This document shows, in pieces, positions 55,900 to 64,000 of a stretch of DNA of 64,000 nucleotides. Positions within the stretch are counted from its first letter, which is position 1. Every line of letters starts with the position of its first letter. Source of the stretch: Saccharopolyspora dendranthemae (GTDB lineage Bacteria > Actinomycetota > Actinomycetes > Mycobacteriales > Pseudonocardiaceae); contig NZ_VIWX01000002.1 in NCBI RefSeq assembly GCF_007829955.1, positions 186,001 through 250,000 of the forward strand, written 5' to 3'. The position numbers and the translations under genes are program-made. The notes under the pieces are model-generated. The model did no database searches, was not told the DNA's origin, and saw nothing but the letters and a program-made list of their open reading frames with translations.

Positions 55900-56820
55900 T
55901 CAAGCGTCCGGTACGCGTTGGATCAGTTCGTTCAGCAGGTCCAGCTCGGTGTCGTCGAGGTCGACCAGCGGCGCGCGGACCGGTCCGGCCGGGCGACCGA
56001 TGGCGCGCATGCCCGCCTTGACGATGCTCACCGCGTAACCCGCGCTGCGGTTGCGGATGTCGCAGTAGGGCAGCACGAACTCGTTGAGGTAGCGGTGAAC
56101 CGCGGTGCGGTCCCGCTCGCGGACGGCGTTGTAGAACCGGACCGCGAACTCGGGGACGAAGTTGTACATCGCCGAGGAGTAGGTCGTCACGCCCAGTTCG
56201 AGGTAGGGCAGTGCGAAGGTCTCGGCCGTCGGCAACCCGCCCACGTAGGTGAGGCGGTCGCCGACGCGCGCGTGGATGCGGGTCATCTTCTCGATGTCGC
56301 CGACGCCGTCCTTGAAACCGACCAGGTTCGGGCACGCGTCGACCAATCGCATGACCGAGTCGTCGGAGTAGACGGCGTTGGCGCGGCTGTAGATGATCAC
56401 GCCCAGGTCGGTGGCCGCGCACACCGCGCGGACGTGCTCGACCAGTCCCTCCTGCGGCGCCTCGGTGAGGTACGGCGGTAGCAGCAGAAGGCCGTCGGCG
56501 CCGGCGCGCTCGGCGGAACGGGCGAGCTCGACGGCGGTGGCCGTGCCGTACCCGGCGGGGGCGATCACCGGGATGTCGGCGGGCACCTCCCGCACGGCGG
56601 CGGTCACCACCGACTCCACCTCCGAGGCGGTCAGCGAGAAGAACTCGCCGGTCCCGCCCGCGGCGAACAGGCCGGTCGCGCCGAAGCCGGAGAGCCAGCC
56701 GATGTTGTCGCGGTAGGCGGCCTCGTCGAAGCCGAGGTCCTCGCGGAAGTGCGTCACCGGGAACGAGAGAAGCCCGCTGGCAAGCCGGTCGGCGGCCTCG
56801 GCAGGCGAGAAGCGCGACAT
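55900..56820 (-). CDS. kdgD: 5-dehydro-4-deoxyglucarate dehydratase
   Basis: 306-aa DapA-superfamily enzyme converting 5-dehydro-4-deoxyglucarate to 2,5-dioxopentanoate (alpha-ketoglutarate semialdehyde), with loss of CO2. The Schiff-base Lys is in [15 protein letters not shown], and [12 protein letters not shown] is the family's substrate-binding loop. First gene of the glucarate operon; GGAGG before the ATG at 56820. A semialdehyde dehydrogenase to finish the pathway is not in the operon. Confidence 0.94.
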   Translation of the reverse strand: MSRFSPAEAADRLASGLLSFPVTHFREDLGFDEAAYRDNIGWLSGFGATGLFAAGGTGEFFSLTASEVESVVTAAVREVPADIPVIAPAGYGTATAVELARSAERAGADGLLLLPPYLTEAPQEGLVEHVRAVCAATDLGVIIYSRANAVYSDDSVMRLVDACPNLVGFKDGVGDIEKMTRIHARVGDRLTYVGGLPTAETFALPYLELGVTTYSSAMYNFVPEFAVRFYNAVRERDRTAVHRYLNEFVLPYCDIRNRSAGYAVSIVKAGMRAIGRPAGPVRAPLVDLDDTELDLLNELIQRVPDA

Positions 56821-57047
56821 CGATTCCTCCAGGTCCGGTGCTCGGTCGGAAGTGACACTAGGGGCGTGAATCAATGCGCGTCCAACTCCGATTGAGCATC
56901 CGCCGATACCGTCAGAGCATCGATGCGGTGGGGCCGGGGATCGCGCACTACGTCGGGCCGCGTAGCCGGAGCGTCGCGCCAGGGCGGACGACCGGACCCG
57001 GCGCAGCGCGCATGCTCGAGCACCGGAGTGAACGGGGGGTGCTGAGC

Positions 57048-57992
57048 ATGCGATCTGCGGTGGCGTTGATCGGCAGGGACCTGGTCGAGGCGTACCGGGG
57101 CGGCACGCGCGTGGAGCGGGTCTGCTACCTGGTCGCCGCGGTGCTGGCGGTGAGCGGGATCTTCCACCTGGGCGTGCTGGTCGCGACGGGCGGTGCGTGG
57201 ACCGGACCGCTGTCGTGGCGGAAGCCGACGACCTTCGGCCTGTCGTTCGGGCTGACCCTGGCGACGTTGACCTGGGTGCTGTCGTTCCTCCCGATGGCGC
57301 GGCGAACCCGCGCCCGGCTGCTCTCCGCGTTCGCGGTCGCCTGCGCGGTCGAGGTCGCGGGCATCACCATGCAGGCGTGGCGACGGGTGCCGTCGCACTT
57401 CATCCCGCCGGACCGGGCGACCGGGCTGGACGTCCTGGCCGCCGTCGCGGCGGCGTCGGGTGCCGTGGTGATCGTGGCGGTGGTGGTGACGTCGACGCTG
57501 CTGGTGCTGCGGTGCAGCGGCGAGGTCGAGCCGAGCATGCGACTGGCGCTGCGGGCCGGTTTCCTGTCGCTGCTGCTGGCGATGGCGATCGGTGCGCTGA
57601 TGCTGGCAGGGGGTCAGGTGCTCACGCGCACGCAGGGCGACGTCGCTCCGGCCTTCGCGTTCACCGCGGTCCTCAAGCCGGGGCACGCCGCGACCATGCA
57701 CGGCGTGCTCGTCCTCCCGGCGATCGCCTGGCTGCTGCGCTTCACCGCCACCTCAGAACCGTTCCGCCTCACCGTGGTTCGCTTGGCGACGATCGGGTAC
57801 GCGGCCTTCGCAGCGGTCGTGGTCGTCGAGACCCTGGCCGGGATCGACCCGCCGGGCGCCGCGCCGCTGGTGGCCGGCGCACTACCGCTGGTGGGACTCG
57901 CGGCCCTCGCCGTCGCAGCCGGGGTCACGCTCCACCAGATCATCCGGAACCCGGTGCGGGCGCGGGATGTCCGCGTTCCGGAGCGCGGTTGA
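57048..57992 (+). CDS. Multi-pass membrane protein of unknown function
   Basis: 314-aa protein with about eight predicted helices; the family is a conserved but uncharacterised actinomycete membrane protein ([64 protein letters not shown]). The motif [10 protein letters not shown] and the histidine-containing GHAATMHGV recur in such proteins. The start is uncertain: ATG 57048 or GTG 57039 (both after GGGGGG); the upstream open frame to 56874 lacks coding character. Divergent from the glucarate operon; no role assigned. Confidence 0.8.
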   Translation: MRSAVALIGRDLVEAYRGGTRVERVCYLVAAVLAVSGIFHLGVLVATGGAWTGPLSWRKPTTFGLSFGLTLATLTWVLSFLPMARRTRARLLSAFAVACAVEVAGITMQAWRRVPSHFIPPDRATGLDVLAAVAAASGAVVIVAVVVTSTLLVLRCSGEVEPSMRLALRAGFLSLLLAMAIGALMLAGGQVLTRTQGDVAPAFAFTAVLKPGHAATMHGVLVLPAIAWLLRFTATSEPFRLTVVRLATIGYAAFAAVVVVETLAGIDPPGAAPLVAGALPLVGLAALAVAAGVTLHQIIRNPVRARDVRVPERG

Positions 57993-58016
57993 TCCCCGGT
58001 CCTGCGCGAACGGACC

Positions 58017-59309
58017 TCAGCGGGATTCGAAACCCATTCCCCGGCGTCCGGTTCCGTTGAGCTGCTCGTAGGTGAAGCGGCCGTCCCAGGTGCGCTCGTA
58101 GTGCTCCGCGGGGAAGTCCGACGGGCTGGACCCGGTCAGGAACGCCTCCCGGACGCACGCGGAGTAGGCCTCGTTGCGCGGGCACCACGGGGCAGCCGGG
58201 ATGTACATGACGTTGCCCCACCCGCGCTGGTCGGCGACCGGCGCGACGCTGTGGATCACGTCGCAGTGCCACCACACGGAGTCGCCCGCCCCGACGTCGG
58301 GAATCCCGACCAGGCCGTCGAGGACGTCGGAGTGCCACTTGTGGTCGGCGGGGAAGACCTGGTTCGGCATCACCCCGCACATGTCGTCGTCGGGGACGTC
58401 CGGCAGCAGCGGGCGCAGCATGAGGTAGGCCATGGCTTCCGGGATCGGCACCGCGTGCAGCACGCCCTGGTCGTGGTCCATGTCCGACAGCGCCGTCCAG
58501 CCCTGGAAGGTGCGGAACGCCGAGCACATGGTCGACCCCGGGTACTGGGTGGCCGCGGTGCGGTGCGCGGCGTCCCACGGGTCGTAGTCCTCGACGGTGC
58601 CGTCGAACAGGTGCCGGAACGCCCGCTGGTAGGACGCGGTCATCCACAGGTCGAGGGTGCCCGGGTCGCTGTGGGTCCCCAGGCCCGCCGAGTCGGCGCC
58701 CTCCGGGCGGCGTCGGATCCGGTCCGGGTACAGCGCGTCGCGGTCCGGTTCGAACCAGCGCACGCCCTCGGACTCGTGCTTCCAGAAGGAGTTCAGGAAC
58801 GACTGCACCCGGGCCGTGCGGTCGCTCTGCCTCGCCCGCATCTGAGCCTGCGACCAGTAGATCGGGTAGATCTCGGGCGTGGAGCCGACGCTGCCGAAGA
58901 AGTCGTCGCCCGGGCCGCGGTAGTTCTGGAAGAACTCGTTGCGCTCGACGTAGTTGACGATGCTCTCGTCCCACAGCAGCGCCTGCGCGCGCTCGAAGTG
59001 CCCGCGCACCACCGCGCACCCGCGCCGGCGCACCGCTTCGACCTGGTCGGGAGGCACGGTGCCCGCGGCGATGTCGGCGTAGTCGATGACCGGCCAGACA
59101 TCTTCGCCGCGTTCCCGCAGCCGCTGGATCTCGGCCACCCGGGCGCGGACCTGGGCCTCGACGACGGCGAAGACCGCCTCGACGCTGCGCCCGGACGCCT
59201 CGATGCGAGCGCGCAAGGCGCTCTTGGTCTCGCGGATCGCGCCGGAGAGGTCTGCGGGCAGGGTCTCCCAGTGCGGCAGCTCCGGGAGCGCTCGGTGCGT
59301 GGCGGTCAT
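58017..59309 (-). CDS. DUF1479 (YbiU-like) protein, probable Fe/2-oxoglutarate oxygenase
   Basis: 430-aa DUF1479 protein. Features such as GLGTHSDPGTLDLWMT (possible HxD metal pair) and SVWWHCDVIHSVAP (second His) are consistent with the non-haem iron cupin fold assigned to YbiU. The substrate is unknown. ATG at 59309 with AAAGGAG upstream. A 23-bp palindrome directly upstream of the Shine-Dalgarno indicates tight repression, probably by the divergent ROK regulator. Confidence 0.88.
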   Translation of the reverse strand: MTATHRALPELPHWETLPADLSGAIRETKSALRARIEASGRSVEAVFAVVEAQVRARVAEIQRLRERGEDVWPVIDYADIAAGTVPPDQVEAVRRRGCAVVRGHFERAQALLWDESIVNYVERNEFFQNYRGPGDDFFGSVGSTPEIYPIYWSQAQMRARQSDRTARVQSFLNSFWKHESEGVRWFEPDRDALYPDRIRRRPEGADSAGLGTHSDPGTLDLWMTASYQRAFRHLFDGTVEDYDPWDAAHRTAATQYPGSTMCSAFRTFQGWTALSDMDHDQGVLHAVPIPEAMAYLMLRPLLPDVPDDDMCGVMPNQVFPADHKWHSDVLDGLVGIPDVGAGDSVWWHCDVIHSVAPVADQRGWGNVMYIPAAPWCPRNEAYSACVREAFLTGSSPSDFPAEHYERTWDGRFTYEQLNGTGRRGMGFESR

Positions 59310-59320
59310 CGCCGAACTCC

Positions 59321-59343
59321 TTTGGTTAGGACTCCTTACCAAA
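59321..59343. promoter_or_regulatory. Palindromic operator upstream of the DUF1479 gene
   Basis: Inverted repeat TTTGGTTAGGA / TCCTTACCAAA around a central C (10 of 11 arm positions match). The GTTAGGA-TCCTTAC core resembles sites known upstream of ROK-controlled sugar genes in actinomycetes. It abuts the Shine-Dalgarno of the DUF1479 gene and lies 259 bp from the ROK regulator start. Confidence 0.65.
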
Positions 59344-59601
59344 CCTGAAGGTAACCGGCACCGAGCATGTGGGCAACACTCCTGACCGAGGAGTCGTTTC
59401 AGATGCGGCGGTGTCGTTGTCTTCAGGTGTGGGACTCAACCTGCACCGCCGCGGGTTCTCACACGCTGTCTGGCGAGTACGCCGCGACGCCGTGTATTGG
59501 CATACATCAGGAGTGGCGCACGGAGTCCAGGCGGCGTGTGAGGTTCCGCCACCCGCGCCGTCACGCAAACCAGCCACTGGAACAACTCTTAAACTGGCCT
59601 G

Positions 59602-60708
59602 GTGGTCACCGCTAAGCCTTCCCTGGACCTGCTGCGCTCCATGACCGACGAGCACGTGCTGCGCGCGATCATGCGGCACGGGCGGCTGACCCGGACCGAG
59701 ATCGCCGCGCTGACCGGGATCTCGAAGCCCACGATCTCCGATGGCGTCCGCAGGCTCACCGAATCCGGCGTCCTCGCCGACACCGGAGAGCGCACCACCG
59801 GTCGGGGCAGAGCGGGTTCCTACTACTCGCTGGTGCCCGCGACGGGTGCTGCGCTGGTCGCCGAGATCACCCCGCGCGGCGTGCTCGGCGAAGCGGTGGA
59901 CGCCTTCGGCGACGTCGTGGCGGGTGCGCGGGCCGAGCTCGGACGTGCACCGGGGAGGGAGAAGGCGGCGGCAGCGCTGAACGAGGTCGCTGGTCAGCTC
60001 GCGGACCGGGTTCCGCTGCGCTGCGCCGTGATCAGCGCGGCCGACCCGGTCGATCGGTCGACCGGCCGCCTGGTCCACCTGCCGGACGAGCCGTTCCTGG
60101 TCGGGGACCTCGACCCGGTCGCGGTGCTCGCCCCCTTCGTCTCCGGCGAGATCGAGGTCGACAACGACGTGAACTGGTCGGCCCGCGCGGAGCGGGACGG
60201 CGGCTGCGCGGCGGGCGTCGAGGACTTCGTCTACCTGCACCTGGGCGAGGGGCTGGGCGCGGCGGTGGTCGCCGACGGCGAGGTCCGTCGTGGCGGCAAC
60301 GGGCTGACCGGCGAGATCGCCCACGTGATCACCACCGGTCCGGGTGGCGTGGCGATGCCGTTCACCGAGTTCTTCCGCGCGACCGACCTCCGCCAGCCCG
60401 GCACCGCGGCCGTCGACGTCGACGCGCTCCGGGCGCGCTGCTCCGACGGTCTCCTGCCGCAGCTGGCCGAGGCGATCCGCGGTGTCGTCCTGGCCCTGAT
60501 CGCGTTCACCGACCCGCGGCTGGTCGTCCTCGGCGGAACCTGGGGGCGGGACCCCGCACTGCTCGGCGCCCTCGCGGACCAGGCGACCTCACCCCGGGAG
60601 GTCGCCTACGCCCGGGCGGAGCTCGAGTCCCCGGAGATCGCCGGAGCGCGATCCCACGCGATCGACGCATTGCGCGACCGCATCATCCGGCAGGCCGCCG
60701 AGCGGTAG
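59602..60708 (+). CDS. ROK-family transcriptional regulator
   Basis: 368-aa ROK protein: N-terminal winged helix (DEHVLRAIMRHGRLTRTEIAALTGISKPTISDGVRRLTESG), then a sugar-kinase-like domain. The zinc-binding Cys cluster usual for NagC-type ROK proteins is not evident. The GTG at 59602 has no Shine-Dalgarno, but TAAACT (59590-59595) is exactly six bases upstream, so it is leaderless. Divergent from the DUF1479 gene, its probable target. The inducing sugar is not shown. Confidence 0.9.
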   Translation: MVTAKPSLDLLRSMTDEHVLRAIMRHGRLTRTEIAALTGISKPTISDGVRRLTESGVLADTGERTTGRGRAGSYYSLVPATGAALVAEITPRGVLGEAVDAFGDVVAGARAELGRAPGREKAAAALNEVAGQLADRVPLRCAVISAADPVDRSTGRLVHLPDEPFLVGDLDPVAVLAPFVSGEIEVDNDVNWSARAERDGGCAAGVEDFVYLHLGEGLGAAVVADGEVRRGGNGLTGEIAHVITTGPGGVAMPFTEFFRATDLRQPGTAAVDVDALRARCSDGLLPQLAEAIRGVVLALIAFTDPRLVVLGGTWGRDPALLGALADQATSPREVAYARAELESPEIAGARSHAIDALRDRIIRQAAER

Positions 60709-60885
60709 CCGCTGAGCCGAACTCGGCGTACATGACGGAATTTCATCTCGTCGGGCTCGATCTCGTGACACGTGCGGGTGGAACCGCCTCGCTGAGCCCA
60801 GGTTCACCAGCACCTCCCCGCACCCCTGTGCCAGCTTGGGTTGTCCGGTGATTCGACCTGTGGATTCGGCGATGGGGTGATCGGG

Positions 60886-62376
60886 GTGCAGGTTCCCACC
60901 GCGGAACGTGAAGTGCTGCAGGTGGAGGTCGCGGCGAGGCCGTGGCGCCGGGTTCCGCTGCTGCCGGCCGCGGTGGTGGCGGCGGTGGCGGCCGGCGTCG
61001 TCTGGCTCGTGCACGACTCGATGGTCGACGACGCCTACATCACCCTGACCTACGCGCGCACCCTCGCCTTCCACGGCGAGTGGGGCATGATCCCCGGCAT
61101 GCCGGCGAATTCGGCGACCTCGCCGCTGAACGTGCTGGTGCTGGCGGCCTTCACGTTCGTCCTGCGCAGCGCGGTCCACGCGGCGGGTGCCCTGTTCATC
61201 GTCTCGGCGGTGGTCCTCGCGCTCGCGCTGCGGCGTGCGGCGATCGAGTCCGGCATGCCTTCCTGGCTGGGCCTGCTCGGGGCGGCGGCGGTCGCGTTCA
61301 ACCCGCTGCTGCTGTCGACCGTCGGCCTGGAGATGCCGATGGCCGCCGCGCTCCTCGGGTTGTTGCTGGTGTCGGCGACCGGCCGCCGGCCGCTGCTGTT
61401 CGGCGTGGTCGCCGGGCTGCTCGTCATGACGAGGGTCGACCTCGCGCTGTTCCCCCTGATCGTCCTGTTCGGCCGTCCGTCCCTGCTGCGGGCCTGGTGG
61501 AAGTGGCTGATCTCCGCGCTCGTCGTGACAGCGCCCTGGTACGCGTTCAGCTGGCTGCACTTCGGCTCGCTCGTCCCCGACACGTTGCTGATCAAGACCT
61601 GGCGGGCGGACTGGAGCGGTTACTACGTCGCGACCGGTTTCGAGTTCTTCTACCGGCTGACTCCAGTCCCGGTCTCCCTCGTCATGGTCATCACGGTGGC
61701 GGGAATCCTCTGCGCGGTGGGCCTCTGCCTCGCGCGGGCCGCGGGCAAGGGCACGGCGGCCTGGCCGTGGGCGCTGCTCGGGATCGGCGGCGTCGCGCAC
61801 TACTGCGCCTACAGCCTGCTGAAGGTCCCGCCCTACCACTGGTACTACGCGCCGCTGGTCATCGGAGCGACGATCGCGCTGGCCGGAGCGGGCGGACTCG
61901 TGGCGGCTCGCGGGCGGAAGGCGTTCGTGGCGACCGTCGGTGCGGTGCTGGTCGCGAGCCAGGTGGTCTTCGCGCTCGGCTGGGGCATGCCGTGGCGAGG
62001 GGCGCCGATCATGACCAACTGGGGCTTGACCGCGGACTACGCGCGGATCGGGCGCGCGGTGAAGGAGATCGTCGGCGACCGGGCGGTGGCGTCGCCGGGC
62101 GAGATCGGGCTGCTGGCCTACTTCTGCGACTGCACGATCGTCGACCAGTTCTCCGACCGGGGGTTCGTCTCCGACGCGCTGAAGGACCGGATCGACCAGT
62201 CGGGTGCGCTCGGCAGGACCTTCTTCCAGCTGAACTACTGGCACTTCGAGCCGGTCGAGCGCCGTCCGGTCGACTTCGTGATGCGCCGGGTGATGGGGCC
62301 GGGCGACCCGTTCTGGACGATCTCCTCGACGACCCACCCGCCGTCGCACCTCGTGATCGAACCGGCCCCTCGCTGA
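60886..62376 (+). CDS. GT-C-like polytopic membrane protein
   Basis: 496-aa protein with ~10 helices. The first loop carries an acidic MVDDAYITLTYARTLAFHGEW, the DD motif of GT-C glycosyltransferases that use polyprenyl-phosphate sugars, and PANSATSPLNVLVLAAF follows. It resembles actinomycete mannosyl/arabinosyltransferase-like proteins such as AftB. The start is probably GTG 60886, preceded by GGGGTGATC, a near-perfect match to the anti-Shine-Dalgarno; GTG 60877 and TTG 60841 are alternatives. It stands alone between the ROK gene and the KstR-type site. Confidence 0.8.
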   Translation: MQVPTAEREVLQVEVAARPWRRVPLLPAAVVAAVAAGVVWLVHDSMVDDAYITLTYARTLAFHGEWGMIPGMPANSATSPLNVLVLAAFTFVLRSAVHAAGALFIVSAVVLALALRRAAIESGMPSWLGLLGAAAVAFNPLLLSTVGLEMPMAAALLGLLLVSATGRRPLLFGVVAGLLVMTRVDLALFPLIVLFGRPSLLRAWWKWLISALVVTAPWYAFSWLHFGSLVPDTLLIKTWRADWSGYYVATGFEFFYRLTPVPVSLVMVITVAGILCAVGLCLARAAGKGTAAWPWALLGIGGVAHYCAYSLLKVPPYHWYYAPLVIGATIALAGAGGLVAARGRKAFVATVGAVLVASQVVFALGWGMPWRGAPIMTNWGLTADYARIGRAVKEIVGDRAVASPGEIGLLAYFCDCTIVDQFSDRGFVSDALKDRIDQSGALGRTFFQLNYWHFEPVERRPVDFVMRRVMGPGDPFWTISSTTHPPSHLVIEPAPR

Positions 62377-62389
62377 GCCCGCCGAAGAC

Positions 62390-62405
62390 CTGAAACACGT
62401 TTCAG
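62390..62405. promoter_or_regulatory. KstR-type motif upstream of the reductase gene
   Basis: CTGAAACACGTTTCAG is a 14/16 palindrome, and T-GA-AAC-AC-GTT-TC-A matches the published KstR consensus TnnAACnnGTTnnA exactly. It is 60 bp upstream of the reductase start. KstR is the TetR repressor of cholesterol catabolism in mycobacteria and Rhodococcus. Confidence 0.6.
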
Positions 62406-62464
62406 AAATCCGGTGCGGGCGGGTAGGGTCGGCTTCGTTGTCGTGTCGCGAGGAGGCGGGCGCC

Positions 62465-63535
62465 GTGGGGATCCGGGTAGCGCACATCGGCACCGGGAAC
62501 GTGGGACGACTGGCGCTCGTGGGGCTGCTCGACGCAGCCGAGTGCGAGCTGACCGGCGTCTGGGTTTCCCACGAGGACAAGATCGGCCGGGACGCCGGTG
62601 CGCTCGCCGGGTCGGATCGCGTCACCGGGATCACCGCGACCGGCGATCTCGACGAGATCATCGCAGCACGACCGGATTGCGCCGTGTACTGCGCGATGGG
62701 CGACACCCGTCCGATGGAGGCGATCGCCGACGTCCGCCGCCTGCTCGAAGCGGGAATCGATGTCGTCGGTTCGGCGCCGGTCACCCTGCAGTACCCGTGG
62801 CAGGTGTTCCCGCAGGAGCTGATCGACGGGATCGAGCGGTCCGCGCGCGACGGGGGTGCGAGCCTGTTCATCACCGGCGTCGACCCGGGTTTCGCCAACG
62901 ACCTCATCCCGTTCGCGCTGGCCGGCACCTGCCAGCGCATCGAGCAGGTGCGGTGCCTGGAGATCGCCGACTACGCCACCTACGACGGTGCCACGGTCAT
63001 GTTCGACGTGATGGGCTTCGGCAAGCCCGAGGACGAGATCCCGATGCTGTACCAGCCGGGAGTGCTCGGAATCGCCTGGGGCACCACGATTCGGCAGCTG
63101 GCGGCGGGTTTCGGCATCGAGGTCGAGGAGATCACCGAGCACGTCGAGCGGGAACCGGCTCCGGAGGCCTTCGACGTCGCCGCCGGGCACATCCCGCAGG
63201 GCGGCACCGCCGCGGTCCGCTTCGAGATCACCGGACTGGTCGCGGGAAGGCCGGCCATCGTCGTCGAGCACGTGACCCGGCTGCGCGACGACCTGCGGCC
63301 GGATTGGGCGCGCCCCGCCCAGCCCGGCGGTTCGTACCGGGTGGAGATCACCGGCGAACCGTCCTACGCGGTCGACATCTGCCCGAGCAGCGAGCGGGGC
63401 GACCACAACCACGCCGCCATCGTCGCCGCGGCGGGCCGCATCGTGAACGCCATCCCGGCGGTGGTGGCGGCGGAACCGGGCATCCGCACCACGCTCGACC
63501 TGCCGCTGGGCACCGGCAGGGGCCGCTTCGCCTGA
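62465..63535 (+). CDS. Dihydrodipicolinate-reductase-like NAD(P)-dependent protein
   Basis: 356-aa reductase-like protein with an N-terminal Rossmann motif GIRVAHIGTGNVGRLAL and a C-terminal TGRGRFA end; the nearest pattern is the DapB_N-type proteins of mycobacteria, which are not lysine-pathway DapB. An oxidoreductase role in steroid or fatty-acid breakdown is suggested by the KstR-type site in front and the steroid-like SDR behind. GTG at 62465, with AGGAGG eight bases upstream. Substrate unknown. Confidence 0.85.
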   Translation: MGIRVAHIGTGNVGRLALVGLLDAAECELTGVWVSHEDKIGRDAGALAGSDRVTGITATGDLDEIIAARPDCAVYCAMGDTRPMEAIADVRRLLEAGIDVVGSAPVTLQYPWQVFPQELIDGIERSARDGGASLFITGVDPGFANDLIPFALAGTCQRIEQVRCLEIADYATYDGATVMFDVMGFGKPEDEIPMLYQPGVLGIAWGTTIRQLAAGFGIEVEEITEHVEREPAPEAFDVAAGHIPQGGTAAVRFEITGLVAGRPAIVVEHVTRLRDDLRPDWARPAQPGGSYRVEITGEPSYAVDICPSSERGDHNHAAIVAAAGRIVNAIPAVVAAEPGIRTTLDLPLGTGRGRFA

Positions 63536-63564
63536 CCGGCTGCCGTCATCCGCGTCCTGCGAGA

Positions 63565-63609
63565 CGCGAAACCGCGGCTCTCGCGCTCTCGAGAACCGCG
63601 GTCTTCGCG
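63565..63609. terminator. Bidirectional hairpin between convergent reductase and SDR genes
   Basis: Stem CGCGAAACCGCGG (63565-63577) and CCGCGGTCTTCGCG (63596-63609), with one bulge. It lies between the two convergent stops. Confidence 0.7.
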
Positions 63610-63625
63610 TCCGGCTGCGTCGAGG

Positions 63626-64000
63626 TCACTTGTGGGGGACGTCGGCGACCAGGCCGCCGTCGACGACGAACTCCGAACCGGTGGCGAACGAGGACTCCTC
63701 GCTGGCCAGGAACACGACGAACGTCGCCACTTCCTCGGGTTCGGCCACCCGGCCCAGAGGCGTCTTGACCATGTCCTCGGGGACGTTCTCGGTCATCGGA
63801 GTCCGGATCATGCCGGGGTGGATGGAGTTGACCCGGATCTTGTGCGGTGCCAGCTCCAACGCCGCCGACTTCGCCAATCCCCGCACGCCCCACTTGGTGG
63901 CGACGTAACCGTGCGCCCACGGGCTGCCGCGCAGTCCTTCGACCGACGAGATGTTCATGATCGACCCACCGCCGGCGGCCTTCATCGGTTCCACCGCGGC
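63626..64000 (-). CDS. Short-chain dehydrogenase, steroid-dehydrogenase-like (5' end beyond window)
   Basis: C-terminal 124 residues of a classical SDR; its N-terminus lies right of the window. The catalytic YxxxK is in HGYVATKWGVRG, with NISSVEG before it and RVNSIHPGMIRTPM after. The run GYVATKWGVRGLAKSAALEL resembles 3-alpha/20-beta-hydroxysteroid dehydrogenase (FabG3) and related enzymes, ending FATGSEFVVDGGLVADVPHK. Convergent with the KstR-site reductase, consistent with steroid metabolism. Confidence 0.9.
   Translation of the reverse strand, partial: AAVEPMKAAGGGSIMNISSVEGLRGSPWAHGYVATKWGVRGLAKSAALELAPHKIRVNSIHPGMIRTPMTENVPEDMVKTPLGRVAEPEEVATFVVFLASEESSFATGSEFVVDGGLVADVPHK

Overview
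The window is high-GC, gene-dense DNA from an actinomycete, most likely a member of the Pseudonocardiales (Saccharopolyspora-like). This rests on gene content: a mycothiol-type DinB-fold enzyme, a DUF574 methyltransferase, two mycofactocin-associated genes, frequent GTG/TTG starts, 4-bp ATGA/GTGA overlaps and several apparently leaderless genes. I saw no rRNA, tRNA, CRISPR array, transposase, integrase or phage gene. About 55 coding genes are supported. Two run off the edges (a SixA-type phosphatase on the left, a short-chain dehydrogenase on the right) and two are broken by frameshifts.

Layout. 0-3 kb: SixA phosphatase, secreted PhoD, a small conserved protein and a tyrosine phosphatase. 3-9.5 kb: an L-rhamnose locus (kinase, fused aldolase/dehydrogenase, isomerase, and a divergent MFS permease) with two facing promoters, each carrying a LacI-type operator. 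9.5-20.6 kb: mixed oxidative genes (MaoC hydratase, Baeyer-Villiger monooxygenase, ferredoxin + P450, MFS exporters, HSL-type esterase), a secreted M14 peptidase, an acetyltransferase and a methyltransferase. 20.6-24.7 kb: a four-gene operon of GntR regulator, ADP-ribosylglycohydrolase-family protein, cytosine/purine permease and PfkB kinase, which looks like uptake and breakdown of a nucleoside-like compound. 24.8-33.4 kb: acyl-CoA ligase, a tandem pair of paralogous HTH regulators with an unassigned C-terminal domain, VOC proteins, a frameshifted FAD monooxygenase, a small kinase and a decayed NUDIX gene.

33.4-39.4 kb: secreted cholesterol oxidase with a divergent TetR regulator, then a two-gene module of a large P-loop ATPase and a membrane-anchored type-1 periplasmic-binding-like protein. 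39.4-53 kb: an alcohol-oxidation island. It holds a GAF regulator divergent from an aldehyde dehydrogenase/DUF779 pair, an iron-containing alcohol dehydrogenase translationally coupled to a histidine kinase/response regulator, and a convergent operon of NDMA-dependent methanol dehydrogenase, MoxR ATPase, VWA protein and an MftM-type methyltransferase. Divergent from that operon is mftD, which makes the redox cofactor pre-mycofactocin. The mycofactocin core genes mftABCEF are not in the window. 53-57 kb: glucarate catabolism (GntP permease, glucarate dehydratase, 5-dehydro-4-deoxyglucarate dehydratase). 57-64 kb: a membrane protein, a DUF1479 dioxygenase-like enzyme with a palindromic operator near a ROK regulator, a GT-C-like membrane protein, and a reductase preceded by a perfect KstR-type motif, facing a steroid-dehydrogenase-like SDR.

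The most interesting items are the mycofactocin-linked methanol dehydrogenase island with His-rich tracts in both its MoxR and VWA proteins, the ATPase/binding-protein pair, the tandem HTH paralogs, the leaderless nucleoside-type operon with three 10-bp repeats across its start, and two families of dispersed palindromes.
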